From NCBI GenBank assembly GCA_039111635.1, contig JBCAQO010000010.1, positions 124,001 to 188,000 on the forward strand: a stretch of 64,000 nucleotides of DNA, in the 5' to 3' direction. The notes under the pieces are model-generated. The model was not told where the DNA came from and did not search any database. It saw only the letters and a program-made list of their open reading frames with translations. Of the stretch, positions 44,317-53,483 are shown piece by piece. Position numbers and translations under genes: made by a program. Source of the DNA: Heterobasidion occidentale (Eukaryota > Basidiomycota > Agaricomycetes > Russulales > Bondarzewiaceae). Each line of letters opens with the position of its first letter. Within the stretch, counting starts at the first letter, position 1.

Positions 44317-46047
44317 GCCAATCCTCGGTTGGTCTGCTTTTGTAGCTCCTGGTATGCTTGAGTCCGCCAATTAGAGTTGTCCGATCGCTTCTGCTGCAGC
44401 TTTGATCGAGACGAATCTATATTGGGCTTCTTTGGCTGCGCTTCTCGATCGTTGATCGCCGATGGTGGCACTTTTGATCGAGGAACCAGGGGTGGCCTCT
44501 TTAGCTGCGTCATTCGTTTGTTGATCTCTTCCATGATCTGGGGGATAGCTAATCCTGTAGTGAGAAGCTTCTTTCCGATCGGATGCTTCTCGAGCTTCTT
44601 TCTGATTTGATCTTCTTCGGCTACTCTGTTGAGTTCTAATTCGATCACCAGGGCCAGAATGGAGGCTTCCATTCCTTTGACTGCCCGAGGATGCCGGCGG
44701 TAGAAGTCCTTTATGGCTTCTTGTGCGTTAGTGACGTTTGCCGCGGCTTCCCAAGAGTTGTCCGATTCCGGGTAGCCCTTCCATTTGATCAGGTACTGCA
44801 GGATCTTCCATCGTCCGAAGCGCCTAGCTCCGACAACGGTTTCGACTTCGAATTCTTCTTGCCCTTCGATCAGGTCCGGAGCCGGTTTAGGGTAGTTCGG
44901 GCCATAGACTTCGTTTTCCTTGTAGGGCGTGAGTCGACTAGCATGGAAGACGTCGTGAATGCGCTTCCAGCTGTTGGGCAGTTTCAACCTGAAGTTGACA
45001 TTTCCTATGGTGTCAGTGATTTCAAATGGCCCAAAGCGTTTGGGTCTCAGTTTCTCTGATGGGTGATCGGTGTGGATGTTCTTCCCATCAAGCCATACTT
45101 GATCTCCTTTCTTGAAAGGCGGCAGGTCCGTTCCAAAACGGTCGTGCTGGATCCTCATGGCTTCGGCTGCAATTTCGAGGCTGGCTTGTGCTTCCTTCCT
45201 AGCACGTTGCAGAGCTTCGAGGCGAGCGTCGGCGGTGGGGACATTCGTGTTTCCGATAATAGCTGGGTAAGCCCGTGGTTGATATCCATGGAGAAGTTCA
45301 AATGGTGACTTCTGCGTGGCTGAGTGCTGATGGGTGTTGTGGGCGTATTCCGCGTAGGGGATTAGTCCGGCCCAATCGTCCTGTGAAGAGCTGCAAAATG
45401 CTCTTAGGTATTGTTCCAATTCCTGATTCATTCGTTCAGTAGCGCCGTCCATCTGCGGGTGATAGGCTGTGCTTAAAGCAGATTTGATTCCTAATTCTTT
45501 GAGCAGGGCTTGCGCTACTTTTGAAGCGAATTGAGTTCCTCTATCCGATATGATTTTATCTGGCAATCCATAGCGTCTCCAGGTGTTTTCTAGTAAGATT
45601 TTGGCCGTTCCATCCGAGTCGATGGTTTTCAGGCATGGAGTTATTACTGCGGTTTTGGTGAATCGATCAGTTACTACATGTAGCGAGTCGTATCCATTTG
45701 ATTCTGGCAGATCTGTAATAAAATCCATGGTTATTGTTCTGAAGGGTCGATCTGGGATTTCTGTTGGTTGTAGGGGCACCATGGTGGGATGTGTGTCGTT
45801 CTTGGTGGATTGACAGATGCGCCATCCTTCCACATATTGGTGAACTGTGTTTGATATTCCTGGCCAAGTGAATTCTTGTCCGACTAATGCTTAGAGTTCC
45901 CCTTTGTCCTGGATGTCCTGCTGCTAGATTGTCATGGTTTAGTTTGATGATATCTTGACGAAGTTGTTCGTTTCGAGGAACATATATCTTTCCTCGATGA
46001 AGGACCAATCCTTCTTCTTCGTTCCATTCTTGTAAACCTTTCTTCAT
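44295..46047 (-). pseudogene. GypsyB pol copy 1: integrase and chromodomain
   Basis: The zinc domain begins near 46047 (LNHDNLAAGHPGQ). A frame change at about 45890 leads into the main frame 45833-44295. The core shows TITMDFITDLPESNGYDS (first Asp), IISDRGTQFASKVAQ (second Asp) and GATERMNQELEQYL (Glu). GDQVWLDGKNI and FHASRLTPYKENEVYGP follow. The chromodomain is VVGARRFGRWKILQYLIKWK plus GYPESDNSWEAAANV. Such domains steer integration to heterochromatin. The C-terminus is basic and ends WPGKRL. Confidence 0.85.
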
Positions 46048-46259
46048 GTTTCGAGGTCCTAAGGTTTTAATCTTGGCTAAGGTTTCTAATAACCATTCGT
46101 CTTTCCTGTTTTCTTCAATGATTCGTTTCCGGAGGTCGTCGTCTATTATGGTAACGCCTCCTCGTCCAGTTGCCCTAATGTGAAGTATTTGATGAGGGTC
46201 CCAACTGTTGTCTGTATTAATGGCATTGATTTCTGCGAAAGGTCTTCGGATTTTCTGTA

Positions 46260-48788
46260 TTATTGAAAAGTTTGGGCTCCAAGAGTTGTTTCGCCTGAAT
46301 TGTCAAATTCCACCCCCTTTTTATGGTCTGGACGCCGTGACAGACCGTCGGATTTATTAGTGACTCCTGCCTTGTGCGTCAACTTGTAGTCGAAACGCGA
46401 GAGGTAGAGTGACCATCGTGCTTGTCGACGGTTGAGTTTCTGGCTTGAACGGAACCATTCGAGGTTCTTGTGGTCCGTCCAGACGTCTACCGGGTGGTCG
46501 GCGCCTTCCAAATAGTGTCGCCAAGCTTCAAAGGCTCGAACAACCGCCAGCAACTCTTTATCATAGATTGGGTAGTTGCGTTCTGTTGGTGAGAGCGACT
46601 TGGAAATATAAGCACATGGGTGCCATTTTCCATCTTCGGCGACTTGTGATAAAACTGCTCCGGTGGCGAAGTCGGAAGCGTCGCATTCAATGCGAAATGG
46701 GTTCCTTGTTGTCTGGCATAACGAGCACCGGAGATTCTGTAAATATTCGTTTTAGCGTTTGAAACGCTTCTTCGCATGCTGGTGTCCAATCCCAGGTGCG
46801 TTCCTTCTGTGTTAGCTCAAATAGCGGTCGTGCTATTTTTGAGTAATCTTTGATAAACCTGCGATAAAGTTGCAAAAACCTAAAAATGATTGCACTTCTT
46901 TGACTTTCCCGGAGTTGGCCAGTCCATAATGCCGGCTACTTTAATCGGTCCATTTCCAGATGTCCGTGTGATATAACATATCCGAGATAGTCGATTTTCT
47001 TTTTGTGGAAGTGGCATTTCGAGGGTTGTAGGTACAGATCGTTGTCCTGTAAGATCTGTAAAACTTTTCGAACTGTCTTGATGTGGTCGTCCATTGTTTA
47101 GAAAATACTAGGATGTCGTCCATATAGATTGCACTAGTCCGGCATAGATGAGGTCTTTGAAGAGGGCGTTCATCATAGTTTGGAATGTTGCCGGCGAGTT
47201 GGTTAATCCAAAGAACATCACCAGAGGTTCGTACATTCCTAAATTGGTGACGAACGCGGCTAGGTTTTCTTGCTTCCTTCCTTCATGCGTACATTGTTAT
47301 ATCCTGTATCAACATCCATTAGTGAAAAGTATACGGCTTCGGCTAGAAGGTCCAGTAATTCTTGAATAATCGGCAAAGGGTACTTGTTCTTGATTGTTAT
47401 TTCATTGAGTTTGCGATAATCCATTACTGGTCGTAGTTTTCGTTCTTTTTCTTGGATGAAGAAGAATGGGGATGCCATGTGCGATTTGGATTCTCTGATG
47501 AATCCTTTCTGGAGGTTTTCGTCTATGAATTTCTTGAGTTCCACTTGCTCTCCAGGGCTAAGACTGTATAGCTTGGGTTTGAGCGAGTGATCCATTCCTT
47601 CCTTGATTTCTATCTTGTGATCCCAAGGTCGAGAGAGCGGTAGCTGTCCCTTTGGTCGACCTTCGAAAACCTTCCTATAATTCCAGTATTCCTTCGGCAC
47701 TATTTCTTCGAAGGATAGTTCGGGTTTCCCTTTGGCAGCTTCTTCTGCCAGTCTTTGCGAGTTGGTGTGCTTTGTTTGTTTTCCTGTCGGTGCTTTGGCA
47801 GGTTTGCTTCCTTGAGCCGGTGTGTTGGCATATGGAAGTTCCGTGGTTTCGGGGCGATGTATATCGATGCCTTCTTCGGAGTCGTTGTATAATTCCAGTG
47901 CCTGTAATGTTTCCGTATCTAGGCATCTAACGAGGTAGACTCCATCTTCTTCAAGATCCTTGGAGGGAAGTGCCGGAAGTCCGTCACCGTCCTCCGGAAC
48001 GTCTTCTTCAGCCCATGTCGGAACCTTATAATTTCTGGTTCGGGCCTTCAGACGTTCGGCATTCAACCTTCGAGTTGTGAACTCCGGACTTGTAGGTATT
48101 GTCCGCGGATGTGGTACTGTGGTGTTTCCCACTTTCCGGCCTGGTACTGCTTTTCCCGGCTTTTGCACTGGTATTGAGTAGTCGCCCGTTTGCGGTACTG
48201 TTTCCATGCACCGTATGCTTGGTTTAGGACGTCCTGGTTTTCTTGTAGCTCTTCTAGCTTTTACCGGTCCTCCTTTTATTTGGCAGGAGGGCGGGCATCT
48301 GGTAAAGTGTAGCCCGTAGGCATGCCAGTCGACTTCTGGGTTATGTTCTAATAACCAGTCGGTTCCTAAAATGACGTCTTCTTTTCCTATTTCCGCGATA
48401 TAGAATCTTGCTGATTCTGTATGCGACCCCCCTTTTTCACCTAGAACCTGTAGTTTGAGGTTGGCGAATCGTGTAATGGGTCCTCCCTTGAACTCGGTGT
48501 TCTGGACCGTACTGACTGGGATAGGGGTGGGGGTTTTGTGTGTAGTGATTCGATGTGCTTCTACGAAGCGAGGGTGCATGAAGATTCCGGTGGCTCCACT
48601 GTCCACTAGTGCCTGTGTGTAGCAGCTTTTCTATTCTTGCCTATGAGCATTGTCTCGAGTCGGAGTGATGGTGCACCATGTGATTTCATTTCCGAAAGAT
48701 ACAATACATCTGGATGTCCATGCTCTTGGTCAGCATCTTTACTGGCCAGAGGAGCGTACCGATTTCCTGCAAGAATCCTACTCTCCAC
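46260..48788 (-). pseudogene. GypsyB pol copy 1: protease, RT and RNase H
   Basis: A leader (48788-48606) precedes the aspartic protease motif MDSGATGIFMHPRFVEAHRI. The frame continues to 47260 through EEIVPKEYWNYRKVFEGRPK and RT motifs KLRPVMDYRKLNEITIKNKY and YFSLMDVDTGYNNVRMKEGS. It then breaks at several single-base indels between 47260 and 46880 (including the YMDD region). RNase H reads [40 protein letters not shown] and [16 protein letters not shown]. Confidence 0.8.
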
Positions 48789-48811
48789 ATCCGCTGCCGA
48801 TGGGAGAGGCC

Positions 48812-49561
48812 TTAAAAATTCTTCGAGTCGCTAAAGGCTCGAACTTCCTCGATTTCTTCCATGCTGAGTCCCATCATCATCTGGCGAATGTGGTTGACTC
48901 TGTTTTTTCCTTCTTCGACGTCTTCATCGTCGAATTGTCCTTCGTCCATTTCTGCTTCGCGCACCGGTCTGCGACGAGGGGGCTGGAATCTTCTCTTGGG
49001 TCGAGAAGGACAGTTGCGCGCCATGTGCCCGGGTTTCTTTGCAAAAGATGCACTTGCCTTCTTTGGCAAGTCGATCTCTCTCCGCCGGGGTAAGCTTCTT
49101 GAAGCGAGTTTTACAGCATCGGCCTCCATTTCCGCTGCATCTACATCCATAGGTTCGTATTGGGGCTCCCTATCGTGCCTTGGGGGTGCCCTCTCGTCGT
49201 AAAAGGTACGCGGAGTGTAGATTTGGAATTTTCCTTTTCGGAGGTCGTTATGCTCGGTCCCTTGCGATGCGCATTCTTTCGTGTTTTTTGGCCTTCTCAA
49301 TTAGTTCTTCCATGTCCCGTCTGCAGAGGGATCTTCATAAATTCCTTTTGCCAACTCCCACTTGAGTCCTCGCAGGAAATGGGTTTTCTTGGTTTCTCCG
49401 TCTACACCAGCAAGTGCTGCGAGCTGTTCAAACAGCTGAAGGTAGGTGTTAAACGATTCCTTTCCCTGATTGACTCGGGCTAGTTTGTCGCGAGCATCGG
49501 CTTCTTTGTTGAACTCCTCGAAGTCGGTGGCTATCTTTTTGCGGACGGATGTGAAGCCGAC
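48812..49561 (-). pseudogene. GypsyB gag copy 1, N-terminus missing
   Basis: Encodes the same protein as 51976-52720. From the junction it reads VGFTSVRKKIA, then the capsid middle, DLRKGKFQIYTPRTFYDERA, the zinc-knuckle region and the end VRAFSDSKNF. One-base frame changes occur at about 49270 and near the zinc knuckle. The first 85 or so residues are absent because the plus-strand LTR starts at 49562. Confidence 0.8.
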
Positions 49562-49912
49562 TGTTAGGACCGCGTCCTAACACGTGCTTCGCACGTGAAT
49601 GGATGGGCTGGTCAAGTGCTTCGGACTTGTTGCAGACTCGGACCGCTTTCCATGACTCCTTACCATTTACATGCTGATGCATGAACGCTGACTTCTAGTT
49701 CCTGATTCCTGATGTGGACAGACATTGGTTCCTGACCCCCGTTCCTGGTTCTTGATCGATCGAAGATGTGGATAGACATTAGTGATTCGGATTACTATAT
49801 TCGGTTATGGCAGGTCGATGAGGCATTCTAGCTTACGGATCTCGATCGTTGACTTCGGTACCTGAGAAGCGCACGGACCAGATCTTGATCCTGCCCTAGA
49901 CACTTCTGTACG

Positions 49913-49953
49913 TAAATAGCCGAGATGAGCTTCTAAGAAGCTCAGCTCGTTCA
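49913..49953 (+). promoter_or_regulatory. LTR-B TATA-like box and likely transcript start
   Basis: TAAATAG at 49913-49919. AGCTCGTTCA begins 31 nt downstream (49944-49953) and is the exact reverse complement of the primer site at 50397-50406. A hairpin AGCTTC-TAA-GAAGCT lies just before it. The spacing fits a TATA-directed start. Confidence 0.6.
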
Positions 49954-50016
49954 CCTGTAATACACTCGATCTCTGCACTGCACCCGGCGTCTGGCTACCT
50001 TCTTAGCCCACGCTTC

Positions 50017-50343
50017 GTGATCTCTGTCAGATCTGAGAAACTCTTTGCACGGTCTGACGAAGCACTGGACTCGTCTCCCTTCCCTCCCCTCCCTCTACTC
50101 ATCCGCTTCTATACCGGGCTAGCTGCCTACCGCGTTCTCAGTTGGACACCCCCTCGTGTCATCTGTTGGACAGGAGAAGATCATCCGGTTCCTCCTCATC
50201 ATCGAGAAGACCTCGAAGATCACCTTCTCAATCTCTTCGAGAACAAAGCCGACAGCGACCCCGAGTTCCTCGAAAGAGCCCAAAGACGATCCATCGTCTT
50301 CATCCATTGGAGTCTACGACTATACGAACCAGTGGAGGTTTAG
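50017..50343 (+). CDS. Small ORF inside LTR-B (108 codons)
   Basis: First long ORF after the inferred transcript start (MISVRSEKLFARSDEALDSS to the end LYEPVEV). It is preserved in the copy-1 LTR (complement 41630-41956) and, with a shifted start, in the 3' LTR (59582-59881). There is no recognised domain, and the strong similarity of all LTR copies makes conservation uninformative. It may be a leader ORF or chance. Confidence 0.2.
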   Translation: MISVRSEKLFARSDEALDSSPFPPLPLLIRFYTGLAAYRVLSWTPPRVICWTGEDHPVPPHHREDLEDHLLNLFENKADSDPEFLERAQRRSIVFIHWSLRLYEPVEV

Positions 50344-50395
50344 CCTAGGGACCCCTTCGTGCATCGGTGCACGTGATAGGTCTCCGACCTAACAC

Positions 50396-51700
50396 TTGAA
50401 CGAGCTCTTTATCCCTACTCTATTCAAGCTGGATCCCCAGCAGCGACAGCTCTTTCTCTCATCCGTCAACAACATTCTAGCAATAGCCAACAGGGTAAAC
50501 CTAACAGCACCCAAGCAGCGACTCCTCAAGAAGAATAAACCACCCCGGAGCTATAGAAGTCGCAAGACACCGGAACCCAGGAAAGGTTTATTCAGGAATA
50601 GCCACACTCAGGCTACAACAAGCACCCGAAATATTTATAGACCTCCTCCACACTGGATATAGATTTTCCGGGATTTGCTTCATCAACGAACCAAAGACAC
50701 CGTTCACCCTCACAGACAACGGAGAGCCCGACGTCATCAGAGCAAGGAACTGCGTCGAGATACACGACGGAAGACCAGACGATTTCCCCGTCGCCGTTAT
50801 CCCCGATCTCAGAAGAACCATCGCAAGGAATATCGACACAGACGGAATCAGAGCGGAACTTGTCAAGACCAAGGAGAACAGAGACCACGTCTCAATCCTC
50901 ATCCACTGGACCTTCTCCTCAACCTAGGAAAACACACTGGAAGCTCCTAACTCCCCACCAGTCCGAACAGAAATTGAAGGGATCGTTTTTGTTGTCAGAA
51001 GAGGAGAGTTCGCCCACAAAACTTATCATCTCAGGACCCTCATCTCGGGACACACATTCTCCGAGATCATCCAGCTCATCGACCAAATTGATATTTCCAT
51101 CAACGAAATTATCAAAAGGGACCCAGACTTACAGGAAGCACTACAGGCAGGAAGAAGACAGGCAGTACCCTTCTTCTTCAAAGAATAAAGAACAACGGAC
51201 GAAGTCGCAGCGGGATATCCTCCCGGCTATAGAACAGACCCAGCAGAAGTCTACGGAGATTTACCCGAAGACGTCGACAAGATCAACTTTATTACGACGA
51301 AGGAAAGAACACTTCTACTACGCGGGATCCTCACCGGATTCTTCAAAGACGAGGAGAAAGAGATACGAATACGAGCTTGGGAGAAGACCGTCCCGCGACC
51401 CGACCTACACCTTGTTAAGGTCGAGGACTACGTCGCAAGAAAGACCTTCGACAAGCCTGAATCACCGGCAAATAGGCATCGTGACTCGCCAAGACCGCAC
51501 ATACATACTCTACCCAGAGACACAGCCAGTGGAAGTCGAATCTCTAGAAGAAACACGCCCGCTACATCCCCCTTACAGGAAACCACTCCCCAAGAAGACT
51601 TCCGAGCCCAACACCGGAGTTTGTCCCCGAACCGGAGTATTTTGAAGCACCAAGTGGAAATCCGGAACCACCTAACGATCCAGAGCCCCCGCCCGATACA
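50396..51700 (+). pseudogene. GypsyB pre-gag region, broken ORF
   Basis: Before gag there is about 1.3 kb of protein-like sequence. It starts near MNELFIPTLFKLDPQQRQLF (50396) and, after a frame change at about 50540, reads LRLQQAPEIFIDLLHTGYRF, TDNGEPDVIRARNCVEIHDG, FPVAVIPDLRRTIARNI, VFVVRRGEFAHKTYHLRTLI and IQLIDQIDISINEIIKR. It then continues through stops at about 50925 and 51187 into a charged linker. I recognise no domain. It could be an N-terminal extension of Gag or a separate leader protein. It is absent from copy 1, so the two copies cannot be compared here. Confidence 0.5.
50397..50406 (+). other. GypsyB primer-binding site, self-priming type
   Basis: TGAACGAGCT starts two bases (CT) after the LTR. 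It pairs perfectly over 10 nt with AGCTCGTTCA at the inferred mRNA 5' end, as in Tf1-type self-priming. Confidence 0.65.
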
Positions 51701-52720
51701 ATGTCGGCAGATACTGGAGGTAATGAGTCCAAGGGACCAGCTATGGCCAAACCCACCACCTTCAATGGAAACAGAAAACGAACCGAGCAATTCCTCCACG
51801 AAATCGATTTAATGTTCCTGGCTAGGAAAAAGGATTATGCGAACGAATTCGCCAAAATCGCTTACGCTCTATCGTATATGAAGGAAGGCTCGGCAGGGAT
51901 ATGGGCAAGAAACTTTACTCAGGCCAGGAACACGCTGAACGACTGGAACAGATACACTTGGGCAGACACAGTCGGCTTCACATCCGTCCGCAAAAAGATA
52001 GCCACCGACTTCGAGGAGTTCAACAAAGAAGCCGATGCTCGCGACAAACTAGCCCGAGTCAATCAGGGAAAGGAATCGTTTAACACCTACCTTCAGCTGT
52101 TTGAACAGCTCGCAGCACTTGCTGGTGTAGACGGAGAAACCAAGAAAACCCATTTCCTGCGAGGACTCAAGTGGGAGTTGGCAAAAGGAATTTATGAAGA
52201 TCCCTCTGCAGACGGGACATGGGAAGAACTAATCGAGAAGGCCAAAAAACACGAAAGAATGCGCATCGCAAGGGACCGAGCATACGACCTCCGAAAAGGA
52301 AAATTCCAAATCTACACTCCGCGTACCTTTTACGACGAGAGGGCACCCCCAAGGCACGATAGGGAGCCCCAATACGAACCTATGGATGTAGATGCAGCGG
52401 AAATGGAGGCCGATGCTGTCCGAACTCGCTTCAAGAAGCTTACCCCGGCGGAGAGAGATCGACTTGCCAAAGAAGGCAAGTGCTTCTTTTGCAAGAAACC
52501 CGGGCACATGGCGCGCAACTGTCCTTCTCGACCCAAGAGAAGATTCCAAGCCCCCTCGTCGCAGACCGTGCGCGAAGCAGAAATGGACGAAGGACAATTC
52601 GACGATGAAGACGTCGAAGAAGGAAAAAACAGAGTCAACCACATTCGCCAGATGATGATGGGACTCAGCATGGAAGAAATCGAGGAAGTTCGAGCCTTTA
52701 GCGACTCGAAGAATTTTTAA
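51701..52720 (+). CDS. GypsyB Gag, intact
   Basis: 339 residues from MSADTGGNESKGPAMAKPTT. The capsid region has FNGNRKRTEQFLHEIDLMFL, YALSYMKEGSAGIWARNF, VGFTSVRKKIATDFEEFNKE and FNTYLQLFEQLAALAG. Then come a basic linker with YEPMDVDAAEMEADAV and the zinc knuckle CFFCKKPGHMARNC, and finally an acidic end (VRAFSDSKNF). Gag forms the virus-like particle and packages the RNA. ATG 51701 follows the pre-gag region, and a readthrough start upstream is possible. Pol begins 24 nt after the stop in another frame, so Pol expression would need a frameshift, reinitiation or readthrough. Confidence 0.85.
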   Translation: MSADTGGNESKGPAMAKPTTFNGNRKRTEQFLHEIDLMFLARKKDYANEFAKIAYALSYMKEGSAGIWARNFTQARNTLNDWNRYTWADTVGFTSVRKKIATDFEEFNKEADARDKLARVNQGKESFNTYLQLFEQLAALAGVDGETKKTHFLRGLKWELAKGIYEDPSADGTWEELIEKAKKHERMRIARDRAYDLRKGKFQIYTPRTFYDERAPPRHDREPQYEPMDVDAAEMEADAVRTRFKKLTPAERDRLAKEGKCFFCKKPGHMARNCPSRPKRRFQAPSSQTVREAEMDEGQFDDEDVEEGKNRVNHIRQMMMGLSMEEIEEVRAFSDSKNF

Positions 52721-52743
52721 GGCCTCTCCCATCGGCAGCGGAT

Positions 52744-53481
52744 GTGGAGAGTAGGATTCTTGCAGGAAATCGGTACGCTCCTCTGGCCAGTAAAGATGCT
52801 GACCAAGAGCATGGACATCCAGATGTATTGTATCTTTCGGAAATGAAATCACATGGTGCACCATCACTCCGACTCGAGACAATGCTCATAGGCAAGAATA
52901 GAAAAGCTGCTACACAGGCACTAGTGGACAGTGGAGCCACCGGAATCTTCATGCACCCTCGCTTCGTAGAAGCACATCGAATCACTACACACAAAACCCC
53001 CACCCCTATCCCAGTCAGTACGGTCCAGAACACCGAGTTCAAGGGAGGACCCATTACACGATTCGCCAACCTCAAACTACAGGTTCTAGGTGAAAAAGGG
53101 GGGTCGCATACAGAATCAGCAAGATTCTATATCGCGGAAATAGGAAAAGAAGACGTCATTTTAGGAACCGACTGGTTATTAGAACATAACCCAGAAGTCG
53201 ACTGGCATGCCTACGGGCTACACTTTACCAGATGCCCGCCCTCCTGCCAAATAAAAGGAGGACCGGTAAAAGCTAGAAGAGCTACAAGAAAACCAGGACG
53301 TCCTAAACCAAGCATACGGTGCATGGAAACAGTACCGCAAACGGGCGACTACTCAATACCAGTGCAAAAGCCGGGAAAAGCAGTACCAGGCCGGAAAGTG
53401 GGAAACACCACAGTACCACATCCGCGGACAATACCTACAAGTCCGGAGTTCACAACTCGAAGGTTGAATGCGAACGTCTGA
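52744..53481 (+). pseudogene. GypsyB pol copy 2: protease segment
   Basis: MESRILAGNRYAPLASKDAD opens the segment. The aspartic protease active site is VDSGATGIFMHP at about residue 58, followed by DVILGTDWLLEHNPEVDWHA. The frame ends at 53481 because one C is missing relative to copy 1 (GAATGCGAACG versus GAATGCCGAACG). The conserved sequence continues in the next frame. Confidence 0.85.
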
Positions 53482-53483
53482 AG

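Larger units (their letters stand above)
41579..49561 (-). mobile_element. GypsyB copy 1, minus strand, 5' end missing
   Basis: Read on the minus strand: part of gag, protease-RT-RNase H-integrase-chromodomain, a small membrane ORF, an internal TATA box, ORF3, polypurine tract and 3' LTR. It begins inside gag at 49561, directly against the 5' LTR of copy 2, so the pre-gag region and 5' LTR are absent. It is nearly identical in sequence to copy 2 from about 51976 to 59932. The pol frame is interrupted by single-base indels, while ORF3 is uninterrupted. Confidence 0.9.
49562..50394 (+). repeat. LTR-B, 5' LTR of GypsyB copy 2
   Basis: 833 bp from TGTTAGGAC to CCTAACA. The first 37 bases form two hairpins: TGTTAGGAC-CGC-GTCCTAACA (9-bp stem) and CACGTGC-TTC-GCACGTG (7-bp stem, two CACGTG boxes). 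The last bases form two more: CGTGCA-TCGG-TGCACG and TAGGTC-TCC-GACCTA. Confidence 0.92.

Noticed and set aside
50860..51645. 261-codon Ser/Lys-rich frame before gag in GypsyB
   Set aside because: Another frame of the same DNA reads more protein-like sequence (VFVVRRGEFAHKTYHLRTLI and neighbours). The long frame is probably a shadow.
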